Below are positions 16,103-23,939 of a DNA stretch of 32,295 nucleotides, in pieces (within the stretch, counting starts at the first letter, position 1; every line of letters begins with the position of its first letter). The notes beneath the pieces are model-generated. The model saw nothing but the letters and a program-made list of their open reading frames with translations, was not told where the DNA came from and searched no databases. The translations under genes were made by a program, and so were the position numbers. The DNA is from a virus, in IMG/VR virus record IMGVR_UViG_3300020473_000085, positions 1 through 32,295 of that record; one strand, 5' to 3'.

Positions 16103-16305
16103 TCGTTTAAAGCTTCCATCTTTAGGAACTGTTCGTTCATATTATAATATAGTTTATAGTTAGTTGTCGTTACGTAGTAACCCACTATGTCGTTTCCATC
16201 ACAATTATATCCATAACCCTTAAGGGGTTCGTTAACTCCATCAATTCTGAATGTCTTACCACCTTTCTTTAGATAGTCATGAAATTTCTCATCAAGGTTT
16301 ATCAT
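16099..16305 (-). CDS. Hypothetical protein (68 aa)
   Basis: A 68-aa protein with many Tyr, Asn, Gly and Lys (KGYGYNCDGNDIVGYYVTTT), probably a small beta-rich fold. ATG 16305 overlaps the zinc-ribbon gene's TGA as ATGA and its own stop overlaps talC's start. Located between a zinc-ribbon protein and talC. No family recognised. Confidence 0.68.
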   Translation of the reverse strand: MINLDEKFHDYLKKGGKTFRIDGVNEPLKGYGYNCDGNDIVGYYVTTTNYKLYYNMNEQFLKMEALNE

Positions 16306-16550
16306 CGTTCTTCAAAGATCATTTTACGAACTCCTCTTCTTCGTCTTGCCTCTTGATATTCTAACTCCTGTGATGTGAAAAGCGATTCATTTTTAAATTT
16401 TGTATTATTCTGTAATATTATTACCTGATCCATATCATTAGCAGACACGACATCATCATGCACAGATGTCATGTTACTACATCCACACGAAATTATCCTA
16501 TGGCCATCGCTTTGTAGATCTTTTCCACAAGCGTTACATCTAACTAACAT
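16302..16550 (-). CDS. Small zinc-ribbon protein
   Basis: An 82-aa protein. The N-terminus has Cys5-x2-Cys8 and Cys22-x-Cys24 (CNACG and SCGC), a zinc-binding ribbon. The rest is polar, ending in a basic helix (QEARRRRGVRKMIFEER). It starts within the end of the GIY-YIG endonuclease gene (7-nt overlap) and is coupled to the next gene by ATGA. Such phage zinc ribbons are often nucleic-acid or protein adaptors; the exact role is unknown. Confidence 0.74.
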   Translation of the reverse strand: MLVRCNACGKDLQSDGHRIISCGCSNMTSVHDDVVSANDMDQVIILQNNTKFKNESLFTSQELEYQEARRRRGVRKMIFEER

Positions 16551-17002
16551 TCTTCTTTGAAATAATCTTTCCTATAGTAACGTCCTAAGATATTACTATT
16601 ATAATACTTTGGAGACCCATCTTCCAGAGTCTCCTGTAATACATTATGTAAAAATAACTGCTTAGTCTCTTCGTAGTTTACTCTTCCTGCTGTGGCATGG
16701 GTGGAGAGGATTTCTCTGGTAAAGGAATCCGAGCCCAAGCGTTTCCTGTCACCATTAAGTTCCTTAGAAGATCCGTAGTATGTCTTCCAGTTACTCTCAC
16801 TCGTCCTCCTGCGTCCACCACCTCTAGGCTTTCGTTTCTGTACGAAATATTTTCTCCCGATGTATTGTTGGCCAGTTTGTAGATTTGTAATCCTGTAGAC
16901 AAAACCGAACTGCCCGTCAATGTCAGCAGAAGTAAAAGTTGTACCCTGATAGGTCCAGGGGTTCTCATAACTTCCCTCTGAAGTTTGCTTATCTTTTTCC
17001 AC
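16544..17002 (-). CDS. GIY-YIG family endonuclease
   Basis: About 152 aa from GTG 17002. It shows the family signature: GFVYRITN at 33-40 (the GIY part), QYIGRK at 46-51 (the YIG part) with the catalytic-type Arg50, a second YYGSSK block near 75, and a Glu around 111-112 in NYEETKQLF. Basic stretches (KRKPRGGGRRR) follow, as in DNA-binding parts. Enzymes of this family cut DNA; phage members include mobile (Seg/homing-type) and repair-type nucleases. The start is uncertain: ATG 17010 just upstream is in another frame and has the better ribosome site, while ATT 17014 is in frame. The same frame is open upstream across one amber codon to the 50-aa gene. Confidence 0.8.
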   Translation of the reverse strand: MEKDKQTSEGSYENPWTYQGTTFTSADIDGQFGFVYRITNLQTGQQYIGRKYFVQKRKPRGGGRRRTSESNWKTYYGSSKELNGDRKRLGSDSFTREILSTHATAGRVNYEETKQLFLHNVLQETLEDGSPKYYNSNILGRYYRKDYFKEEC

Positions 17003-17014
17003 ATACCCATTAAT

Positions 17015-17167
17015 CTATTCCTCAGTATTTATATCCTCCTGTGAATGGATAGGAGGCCCCATTGTTTTATATTCAAGCTGAGTCCTGAGAAAGAGAACCT
17101 CCTGTTTGAGTTCCTCATTTTCTTTCTCAAGCCACTCGCAATGTTCTTGGTAGATTATTACGCTCAT
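17015..17167 (-). CDS. Small coiled-coil protein (50 aa), amber-separated from endonuclease
   Basis: A 50-aa protein from ATG 17167 to TAG 17015-17017. Residues ~7-32 are a charged helix with heptad Leu and Glu (EWLEKENEELKQEVLFLRTQ), a likely coiled coil; the tail is polar. A TATAAATA box lies 6 nt before the ATG, so the predicted transcription start falls on the ATG. The reading frame is the same as that of the endonuclease downstream, with a single TAG between. Its own 3' half contains a second TATAAATA box. Function unknown; it may be a free protein or the N-terminus of a read-through product. Confidence 0.6.
   Translation of the reverse strand: MSVIIYQEHCEWLEKENEELKQEVLFLRTQLEYKTMGPPIHSQEDINTEE
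17026..17033 (-). promoter_or_regulatory. T4-type late promoter (TATAAATA), within 50-aa gene
   Basis: The minus strand reads TATAAATA. With the usual geometry the RNA would start near 17020, giving a leader of about 18 nt to GTG 17002 and containing GAGGA. It would transcribe the endonuclease, zinc ribbon and following genes. Confidence 0.55.
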
Positions 17168-17172
17168 GGGCC

Positions 17173-17180
17173 TATTTATA
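17173..17180 (-). promoter_or_regulatory. T4-type late promoter (TATAAATA), ATG at predicted +1
   Basis: The minus strand reads TATAAATA in the 18-nt gap between genes 17186-17434 and 17015-17167. The predicted start falls at about 17167, exactly the A of the ATG, so any transcript from here would be leaderless. Confidence 0.6.
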
Positions 17181-17185
17181 CGAGT

Positions 17186-17434
17186 CTAACCACGGGTCTG
17201 GTATTTCTTTATACTTTCTTCCCATTCCTTCATGCTGCTCTGGCAATCTGGTGGTTCTGGATCTTTTATCCCCTTTTTCTTCTTCCAGTCGTTGTGCATA
17301 GCTTGCATCATCCAACTCTGGGATAGGGACTTCGGCCCATTCTGAAGCAAATTCCTCTTGTATGTACCTAGGGGGATCATACCTGCGTACTCTTCTCTCC
17401 ACGACTCGTCTCGTTGTTCTGGTTCTATACTCAT
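17186..17434 (-). CDS. Hypothetical protein (82 aa)
   Basis: An 82-aa basic, hydrophilic protein rich in Lys, Glu, Ser and Trp/Tyr. ATG 17434 overlaps the preceding gene's TAA by 1 nt (TAATG), which decides between this frame and a longer overlapping one on the same strand. No cysteine cluster or membrane segment. Function unknown. Confidence 0.66.
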   Translation of the reverse strand: MSIEPEQRDESWREEYAGMIPLGTYKRNLLQNGPKSLSQSWMMQAMHNDWKKKKGIKDPEPPDCQSSMKEWEESIKKYQTRG

Positions 17435-18018
17435 TATTGACTGAAGTTATAGTTGATAGTAATCCTTTGACCTTTCGTAGGGTACGAGCTAGCATGTGTT
17501 GTAAGTCCATCAAAAACTACCATTGAATTTTTCTTTGGTGTTACCCTATCTATAATCTTATATTCATCTTCACCATCGTAACCATATCCAAGAGGATCTA
17601 TCTTATCTTCGTGATCAAAGAAGTAAGTATCACCATCAGTATCAGTCACATAGAATAACACAACAATATGTGGGAAAGCTTGATCGCAATGAGGACCATG
17701 ATGTCCATGCCATGAAGGATTTGGTATATGCATACCCAATCTTATCCTATCCATATGTTTAATATCTAATCCTGACTTAGCACATACCGTATGATTTAAA
17801 CATTCAAATCTCTGCATCATATCTCTGTCAGAAAAAGGATTATCATCATACTTGGCATATACTGGATGAGCAAATGATGGGAATAATCTCACACTTTCTG
17901 GATCTGCATTTGGTCTAGATCCATCTCCAATATAATTCCAACCTATAGAATTAGATGTTAACATCCCTTCTAACCAATCAGCCTGCTCTACTGGTAGAAC
18001 ATCTTCAATAATCTTCAT
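17434..18018 (-). CDS. 2OG-Fe(II) oxygenase
   Basis: A 194-aa protein with His110-x-Asp112 in GPHCDQAF, distal His175 in GLTTHASSYP and Arg185 in QRITINYNF, i.e. the three metal ligands and the 2-oxoglutarate Arg of the double-stranded beta-helix dioxygenases. An acidic, Asp-rich loop (DTDGDTYFFDHED) follows the first motif. Substrate unknown. ATG 18018 overlaps nrdB's TGA as ATGA, so it is co-translated with ribonucleotide reductase, though a functional link is only inference. Confidence 0.87.
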   Translation of the reverse strand: MKIIEDVLPVEQADWLEGMLTSNSIGWNYIGDGSRPNADPESVRLFPSFAHPVYAKYDDNPFSDRDMMQRFECLNHTVCAKSGLDIKHMDRIRLGMHIPNPSWHGHHGPHCDQAFPHIVVLFYVTDTDGDTYFFDHEDKIDPLGYGYDGEDEYKIIDRVTPKKNSMVVFDGLTTHASSYPTKGQRITINYNFSQ

Positions 18019-19145
18019 AATTTAAATCCAGCAAAGGTATCTTTCTTAACGTCCTGTTTAATACTACCTACCATATAGCTTTCAACCTCTGTCTCTTGTG
18101 GTGCTACTTGCATACCCTTAGAAGATAACCAGTGTGCAGTCCAAGGTAAAGGGTTGTTTGCCATAGGTGTATCAAAGATAGGTTTCAACCCTATTGACTT
18201 CAACCTACGGTTAGCAGTCCATTCAACATAACTCTGTAATAATTTATCATTCAAACCAATAATACTCCCATCTTTAAACAAATACTCTGCCCATTCTTTC
18301 TCCTCTTCAACACATTTCTTAAACATTTCATAGACATTCTCTTCCTCTTCCTTAATGATATCAATCATCTCTGGATCATCACCTTCCTTCCACTTATTTA
18401 ATATATTTTGAGTGACTGCACAGTGTTGTGATTCATCCCTAGCAATAAGGGAGATAATTTTGGCTGATCCTTCAAGTAACTTAAGCTCACCAAATGCAAA
18501 GGAGCAAGCAAAAGAGACATAAAAGCGAATACCTTCAAGAATGTATACATTAGCAACTGCCCTATATAAATGTTTCTTTAAATCTTTACGTGTCCATTCT
18601 GAATTAGGATGACTCCTCATACCATCTGTCCAAGCACTGCTCTGACCATATTCATTAGCATAGTTAATAAAGTCATCGTATGCTTTAGTAACTGACTCAG
18701 CACGTGCAAGTATCTTCTCATCATCTAGTATAGTATCAAAGACCTCTGATGGATCTGGGTATACATTCTTAATGATGTGAGTATAAGACCTACTATGAAT
18801 CATCTCCATAGTCTGCCATATATTCATGCAACCTTCTAGTTCAGGTAAAGAACAATAAGGAGCAAAAGCCATACCAGGAGCACGACCTTGTACGGAGTCC
18901 AAGAGGATCTGGTACTTAAGATTGCTGGTAAATATGTGTCTTTGTGCTTCATTTAATGTAGGATAGTCTGCTCTGTCCTTCTGTAATGACACCTCTTCAG
19001 GTCGCCAAAAGAAACCTAACTGTGTCTGTGTTAACTTATCAAATATAGGATACTTAAACTTATCATATCTCTGGACTCCTAAAGGAGGACCAAAGAACAT
19101 CTGTCCTTTGGTGGTATCAACCTGCTTCGTATTGAAGACAGTCAT
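18015..19145 (-). CDS. nrdB: Ribonucleotide reductase, beta subunit (class Ia)
   Basis: A 376-aa protein. The di-iron ligands align with E. coli NrdB: Asp83, Glu114, His117, Glu204, Glu238 and His241, with the radical tyrosine Tyr121 in SRSYTHI. It supplies the tyrosyl radical to NrdA for reduction of NDPs to dNDPs. I chose ATG 19145, 10 nt after the nrdA stop, because it has AAAGG just upstream; the ATG at 19205 would add 20 residues that shadow the end of nrdA. The operon order nrdA, nrdB is usual in T4-like cyanophages. Confidence 0.95.
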   Translation of the reverse strand: MTVFNTKQVDTTKGQMFFGPPLGVQRYDKFKYPIFDKLTQTQLGFFWRPEEVSLQKDRADYPTLNEAQRHIFTSNLKYQILLDSVQGRAPGMAFAPYCSLPELEGCMNIWQTMEMIHSRSYTHIIKNVYPDPSEVFDTILDDEKILARAESVTKAYDDFINYANEYGQSSAWTDGMRSHPNSEWTRKDLKKHLYRAVANVYILEGIRFYVSFACSFAFGELKLLEGSAKIISLIARDESQHCAVTQNILNKWKEGDDPEMIDIIKEEEENVYEMFKKCVEEEKEWAEYLFKDGSIIGLNDKLLQSYVEWTANRRLKSIGLKPIFDTPMANNPLPWTAHWLSSKGMQVAPQETEVESYMVGSIKQDVKKDTFAGFKL

Positions 19146-19155
19146 ACCTTTGATG

Positions 19156-21495
19156 TCAGATTGCACAGCTTTCACACTGCTCTTCTTCGGTTGCAAAGAT
19201 GTCATCTAGTAAATTGGTAATCGCTGTTTGCTTTTTATCTTGTTCATCATGCCATCCAATTGGATGTGCAGGTTCATCAAAGTCAGTCTTAGTATCATAT
19301 GTATTCTGATAATAAGATGTCTTCCAACCATACTTAAAGGTTGTTAACAGATCTTGTGCCATGACACTGGTGGGAACTTCAGAATCATCGTAATGAAGTG
19401 GATTATATGACCAATTACCACTGATACCTTGATCAAAAAACTTCTGCATCACTGCTACTATCTTAATATACCCTTCGTTACTAGGCATATCCCATAGTAG
19501 TGTGTAGTTATTTTTTAGTGTAGCATATTGTGGAACAATCTGCTTAAGCGGTCCTTTCTTTGATTTCTTAGTGGACAAGTAATCTCTTGGTGGTTCAATT
19601 CCATTGGTTGCGTTTGACACAACGGAACTGCTCTCCGATGGCATTTGTGCAGACAGTGTTGAGTGCCGTAACCCGAACTCATGTATGTCTGACCGAAGAG
19701 ACTCCCAATCAAATGATAGGTCATTGGATACAATATCATCAACATCCTTCTTGTATGTATCAATAGGAAGGATACCATCATAGTACTTAGTACGATGGAA
19801 ATATCCACATGGACCTTTCTCTTGTGCTAACTTATTAGATGACTTAAGTAAATTGTATTGGAAAGCTTCAGTCAAATCATGTACTAATTTCCATGCCTTT
19901 GGATCATCATACTTAACACCTTGCTTGGCAAGATAATGTGCTAACCCAATATAACCTACACCAAGAGAACGTCTCGCAAGGGTACTAATACGTGCTGCCT
20001 CTACTGGATAGTCTTGATAGTCAATCAACTCTTCTAATCCACGTACAGCAAGGTCACAAAGTTCCTCTAACTCATCTAGGTTACGTAGTTTACCTACGTT
20101 GACAGCAGATAAGATACACAATGCTATCTCTCCATCACCATCAATATGACCAATAGGTTCAGTAGGTAATGTAATCTCCTGACAGAGGTTACTCATGTTA
20201 ACCTTGTCTTTGAATGATGAATGCTCATTGCAGTGGTCAATATTCATGATGTAAATACGACCTGTCTCTGCTCTTTCCTTAAGCAGATCTAAGATGAGCT
20301 CTTGTGCTCCAATAGTTTTTCTTGGGATTCTATCATCTGCTTCATAAGCAACATATTGCTCATCAAAGGATGGAGTACCAAAAGACTCATAAAGCCCAGG
20401 AACATTATGAGGACTGAAGAGACTAACATCCTCGTTGGATATAAATCGTTCATAAAATAATTTTGAAATTTGTATACTATAGTCAAGCTTTCTGACACGA
20501 TTGTCCTCAGTACCTTTATTGTTCTTAAGGACAAGGATGTCTTCTATTTCTTGATGCCAGATTGGGAAGTGGACTGTTGCTGATCCACCTCTGATGCCAT
20601 TTTGAGTGCAACATCTGACAGTCGCCTCAAATTTCTTGAGAAACGGTACGACACCCGTGTGTTGAACTTCACCGCCCCTGATTTTAGAGTTGATGCCACG
20701 GATTCTACCTGCGTTGATACCGATTCCCGCCCTTTGAGCAACGTAGTAACCAATAGCCATGTCACTGCTGAAGATGCTGTCAATCGTGTCATCAACATCA
20801 ACGAGAACACAGGATGCAAACTGTCTGAGAGGCGTTCGCACCCCTGCCATGATTGGTGTTGGGATGTTGATTTTGTGTCTGCTGATTGAGTCGTAGTATC
20901 TTCTGACATAATCCAACCTGTTTTCTTTATTATAATTCTGGAATAGAGTTGCAGCAATCATGATGTACATGTACTGTGGAGATTCATAAAGCTCTCCAGT
21001 ACTTCTATCCTGTACAAGATACTTGTCAACTACTTGACGAAGACCTGCATAGGTAAAGAGGTAGTCACGATCATGATCAATGAAACTATTAAGTTTCTCC
21101 CACTCTTCTTTTGAATATTTATCTATAATACCTGCATCATACACACCTAGATTAACACACTTCTGTACCTGTTTAGCAAGGTGAGGAAATCCTCTCTCCA
21201 ACCAACCAGAACCAAATAGTTGCTTTCTAAGACCATACAACAACAATCTAGCAGCAACAAACTGATAATTATAATGCTCTAGATCAATCAAATCACTGGC
21301 AGATCTCACAAGGATCTCTTGAATATTTGATGTCTTAATCTGATCATAGAACTGAAGACCTGAGTTCATTTCCACCTGTGAGGCACTCACACCACTACCT
21401 AAACCTTCACAGGCATCTTCTACCATTCTATGAATTTTGTCTAGGTTCAAAGGTTCTACAGACCCATCTCTCTTCTGAACATGTATCGTACTCAT
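19156..21495 (-). CDS. nrdA: Ribonucleotide reductase, alpha subunit (class Ia)
   Basis: A 779-aa protein. An N-terminal ATP-cone-like region (about 3-93) precedes the catalytic barrel. Active-site residues are visible: Cys229 (ASCVLV), Asn436-x-Cys438-x-Glu440 (NLCQE), Cys460 (ALCILS), and the radical-transfer pair Tyr728-Tyr729 (TSYYQNT). The last residues hold Cys774-x-x-Cys777, the shuttle cysteines reduced by glutaredoxin, matching the phage glutaredoxin nearby. It reduces ribonucleotides for phage DNA synthesis. ATG 21495 overlaps the primase stop as ATGA; an in-frame TTG further up is not needed. The presence of the ATP cone suggests allosteric control may be retained. Confidence 0.97.
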   Translation of the reverse strand: MSTIHVQKRDGSVEPLNLDKIHRMVEDACEGLGSGVSASQVEMNSGLQFYDQIKTSNIQEILVRSASDLIDLEHYNYQFVAARLLLYGLRKQLFGSGWLERGFPHLAKQVQKCVNLGVYDAGIIDKYSKEEWEKLNSFIDHDRDYLFTYAGLRQVVDKYLVQDRSTGELYESPQYMYIMIAATLFQNYNKENRLDYVRRYYDSISRHKINIPTPIMAGVRTPLRQFASCVLVDVDDTIDSIFSSDMAIGYYVAQRAGIGINAGRIRGINSKIRGGEVQHTGVVPFLKKFEATVRCCTQNGIRGGSATVHFPIWHQEIEDILVLKNNKGTEDNRVRKLDYSIQISKLFYERFISNEDVSLFSPHNVPGLYESFGTPSFDEQYVAYEADDRIPRKTIGAQELILDLLKERAETGRIYIMNIDHCNEHSSFKDKVNMSNLCQEITLPTEPIGHIDGDGEIALCILSAVNVGKLRNLDELEELCDLAVRGLEELIDYQDYPVEAARISTLARRSLGVGYIGLAHYLAKQGVKYDDPKAWKLVHDLTEAFQYNLLKSSNKLAQEKGPCGYFHRTKYYDGILPIDTYKKDVDDIVSNDLSFDWESLRSDIHEFGLRHSTLSAQMPSESSSVVSNATNGIEPPRDYLSTKKSKKGPLKQIVPQYATLKNNYTLLWDMPSNEGYIKIVAVMQKFFDQGISGNWSYNPLHYDDSEVPTSVMAQDLLTTFKYGWKTSYYQNTYDTKTDFDEPAHPIGWHDEQDKKQTAITNLLDDIFATEEEQCESCAI

Positions 21496-22481
21496 ACTTT
21501 TTTCCAATCGTTTAGTCTAAGGTTTGCTTCTAGTTTGTGATATACATTAGATTCTACCACCTTTTGCACATCATGTCCAGCTAGGTACATGTCGTTGATG
21601 TCCTTTTGCTGAATATTTTTTGGCCATATTACGACCTTATCTCCTCTGTCCACGGATCTGGAGATTCTATTGACGATTTCTCTGTTACGTGGTTCGTTAT
21701 CATAAATCCAAATATGATCGCTCCAGTTATACGTCCGAATATCAACATCAGACCCAGCCATCGCAACGGAATTCTTAATGAAGGTACTGTCAAACGGTCC
21801 TTCAACAATGTAAACTGGTTCTTCAACATTTATTCTGTCCTCTCCAAAGATTTTGGGTTTATCCTCATCAAGCATTATCGTAATGTATCTCATCTTTGCC
21901 GTAGGGGCTAGCGATCTGCCTTGATATCCGAAGAGTCTACCATCTTTATCCCTTAAAGGAATTATAATACGAGGACTATCTTGTCGGCAGTTATCAAAGG
22001 TTTTTTTCTGCTCATTAGTCCAAGCTTTAAACTTAGGACAATAGTAGAAGTAATCTAAGTCTTTGATACCTCGTTTTTCAAGATACTCTCGTGCTGGATG
22101 TTCAGTATTTAGCTCTGAAATCTTCTCTAAATTTACATCACCCCTATGGAAATTTGGGGGTGAAAAATTAAATTTTGGATTGGGTGTGACAGTACCCTTG
22201 CCAGTCCTACCATCCTTAAATTTCTCCATAACATATTGGTCATGAAGAAATGAATCTTGATCCTTAAGAAAGTTTGAAAGTGTCCTGCCAACACCACAAT
22301 TGTGGCACTTATACATGAAATCATTCTTAACCTTGAACAAATACCCACGAGCTTTGTTCTTCCTCTTCTGTGAATCACCACAGTAAGGACACCTAAAATT
22401 AAAAAGGTCTGCCTTCTTCTTAGTGAAGAGGGTCAGACGAGGTGAAACTAATTGTATGTACTTTACGTCAAGGTATGACAA
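21492..22481 (-). CDS. 61: DNA primase, T4 gp61 type
   Basis: A 329-aa protein. The zinc-binding domain has Cys31-x2-Cys34 (CPYCGDS) and Cys59-x2-Cys62 (CHNCG). A TOPRIM-like domain follows, with Glu227 in VYIVEGPFD and Asp261 in YDNEP. It makes RNA primers for the lagging strand with the gp41-type helicase. The start is TTG 22481: the frame is closed by a TGA two codons upstream and no ATG lies near, and the N-terminus (SYLDVKY) fits cyanophage primases. It is coupled to nrdA by ATGA, linking priming with nucleotide supply. Confidence 0.92.
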   Translation of the reverse strand: MSYLDVKYIQLVSPRLTLFTKKKADLFNFRCPYCGDSQKRKNKARGYLFKVKNDFMYKCHNCGVGRTLSNFLKDQDSFLHDQYVMEKFKDGRTGKGTVTPNPKFNFSPPNFHRGDVNLEKISELNTEHPAREYLEKRGIKDLDYFYYCPKFKAWTNEQKKTFDNCRQDSPRIIIPLRDKDGRLFGYQGRSLAPTAKMRYITIMLDEDKPKIFGEDRINVEEPVYIVEGPFDSTFIKNSVAMAGSDVDIRTYNWSDHIWIYDNEPRNREIVNRISRSVDRGDKVVIWPKNIQQKDINDMYLAGHDVQKVVESNVYHKLEANLRLNDWKKV

Positions 22482-22482
22482 A

Positions 22483-22893
22483 TCATCTCATCTGAGGTGA
22501 TTCTATCATAACAGGATTTGCTACTGGTGTCAACCTTGGTTGTGACTGTTGGAAGAATGGTCTAAGGATTGCTTGACCTGGTATACTAACTGCGAAAGAT
22601 ATAATAGAAAGAGCACCAAAAATAGTCCACATCTTCTTCTCCATGAGACGAAGACGATCATCAACCTTCCTGATATCTCTTTCACAACCTTTCCTTATAA
22701 GTTCTGTCTCACGATCAACTGCTCTATGAAGACTATCAATCTTCTCAAATAGGACAGCATCTATTCTATCTTGCTTGTCAAGCTTCTCGTCATGGACTGC
22801 CAACAACTGACCCATCTTGACTGAATTATCTTGTAGTGTCTCAACTACCTTTTCCAGCCTCTCTAAGATGGCGGTGTTAACATCCTTGTCCAT
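22483..22893 (-). CDS. Coiled-coil protein with C-terminal membrane segment
   Basis: A 136-aa protein. Residues ~5-87 form a long charged helix with regular hydrophobic positions, then one membrane segment (about 88-108, TIFGALSIISFAVSI) and a polar Pro/Gln tail. ATG 22893 overlaps the upstream TAA by 1 nt. The design matches the 123-aa protein at 2584-2955, although sequence similarity beyond that is not obvious. It could be an anchor or a lysis accessory protein; no motif decides. Confidence 0.72.
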   Translation of the reverse strand: MDKDVNTAILERLEKVVETLQDNSVKMGQLLAVHDEKLDKQDRIDAVLFEKIDSLHRAVDRETELIRKGCERDIRKVDDRLRLMEKKMWTIFGALSIISFAVSIPGQAILRPFFQQSQPRLTPVANPVMIESPQMR

Positions 22894-23579
22894 TAGACAC
22901 TACGGATAGCAAAGTCCAGAGCAGACTGGAATGTACTAGCATCCTTGTTCAACATGAATTGGAACTGCTTTTGATGCTCTCCTTCTAACTGTGCATAAGT
23001 AGCAGAGATTCTCTTAGCAGAGAAGTTATCTAAATTCTGTGAAGATCCATCAGCGAATTCAATCTTAGCAAAGTTTGTTTCACCACTTGGATTAAGTTCC
23101 TGTGTTGCCACGTCAAGTGCAACCTGTACCACATCTTGTCCTTCATTAACCATTTTATCACCTTCCAATTCTGTAGAGTTATTTAATTTGCCAAGCTTTT
23201 TCTCTTGACCTGATGCCTTCTTCTTAAAGTCTTGAAGACGTGCCTTCATAAGAGTATCCATTTCTGCACTCTTATTCTGCATAGACTTTTTCGCCTGATC
23301 CTTCTTGTTTTGAAGACTCTTTTGACGATCAAGTTTTTTCTTCTGGGCAATTTGTTTTTGAGCTCGCTCAGTATTAGTGGGAGCTGCTTCAGAAATTTGT
23401 TTTTCTTCTACTGTTTCCTTCATTTTCCTTTTGTTAATACGAGACATCAAATCTTTAGCACCTTTTGAACGACCATCAACTTGGTCTTGGTTGCCTTTCT
23501 TATAACGTCTGTGTTGTCGTGGATTGACTAGCACAAACGCTGGTGGTAGTGCTAATCCTTCACCATCTCCAGCCTTCAT
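22893..23579 (-). CDS. Hypothetical basic coiled-coil-rich protein
   Basis: A 228-aa protein. Residues 1-60 are basic with RQHRRYKKGNQ; residues ~60-135 are Lys/Gln/Glu-rich helix; the C-terminal ~90 residues look globular, with an LDFAIRS end. ATG 23579 overlaps the upstream TGA as ATGA. Lysine-rich helical proteins of this kind in T4-like phages are sometimes scaffold or internal head proteins, but I cannot identify this one. Confidence 0.7.
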   Translation of the reverse strand: MKAGDGEGLALPPAFVLVNPRQHRRYKKGNQDQVDGRSKGAKDLMSRINKRKMKETVEEKQISEAAPTNTERAQKQIAQKKKLDRQKSLQNKKDQAKKSMQNKSAEMDTLMKARLQDFKKKASGQEKKLGKLNNSTELEGDKMVNEGQDVVQVALDVATQELNPSGETNFAKIEFADGSSQNLDNFSAKRISATYAQLEGEHQKQFQFMLNKDASTFQSALDFAIRSV

Positions 23580-23932
23580 ATCAGATTCAACTCCTTTAAG
23601 CAGTCGTTATTTACATCATTATTTAGTGATAGAGGAAGTCTATCAAGAAACAATAGGAAAGATTTAAGTACTGGCCAATAATTCTCTTCTATCTTATAAA
23701 AGAGCAGTGGTGTAGCAGCATCACCAAACACATTATACAATAATATAATATGATTTAGTATGAGATGCGTCTTTAAAGCTCCAGTAGTTTCGTACCTACG
23801 AAATAGTCTCTTGATATATTTAAACTTCTTAATATCTTCCTCAAAGTCACTGTATGTGACAGACTGAGGATTGTTATAATTTTGAATAGCAAACATCAAC
23901 CAGTTATCCTGGTTCAATTCATCAAATTTCAT
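23576..23932 (-). CDS. Hypothetical conserved phage protein (118 aa)
   Basis: A 118-aa alpha-helical protein with KYIKRLFRRYETTG at about 38-51 followed by hydrophobic helices (LKTHLILNHIILLYNVFG and FLLFLDRLPLS). I have the impression that this sequence type is widespread in T4-like phages near head or replication genes, but I do not know a function. ATG 23932 is 8 nt after the Ig-like protein's stop, and it is coupled to the next gene. Confidence 0.72.
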   Translation of the reverse strand: MKFDELNQDNWLMFAIQNYNNPQSVTYSDFEEDIKKFKYIKRLFRRYETTGALKTHLILNHIILLYNVFGDAATPLLFYKIEENYWPVLKSFLLFLDRLPLSLNNDVNNDCLKELNLI

Positions 23933-23939
23933 TTACATA

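Noticed and set aside
16678-17010. 110-aa frame from ATG 17010 with a good GAGGA site
   Set aside because: It runs in another frame inside the GIY-YIG gene, whose motifs are clear, and has no recognisable product. It is kept in mind only as a start-site question.
17172-17513. 113-aa frame on the minus strand
   Set aside because: It overlaps the end of the oxygenase gene and the 82-aa gene; the 82-aa frame starts at a TAATG junction as its neighbours do, so it was preferred.
19146-19205. Longer NrdB start at ATG 19205
   Set aside because: It adds residues that overlap the end of nrdA, without a ribosome site; ATG 19145 gives numbering that matches E. coli NrdB ligands.
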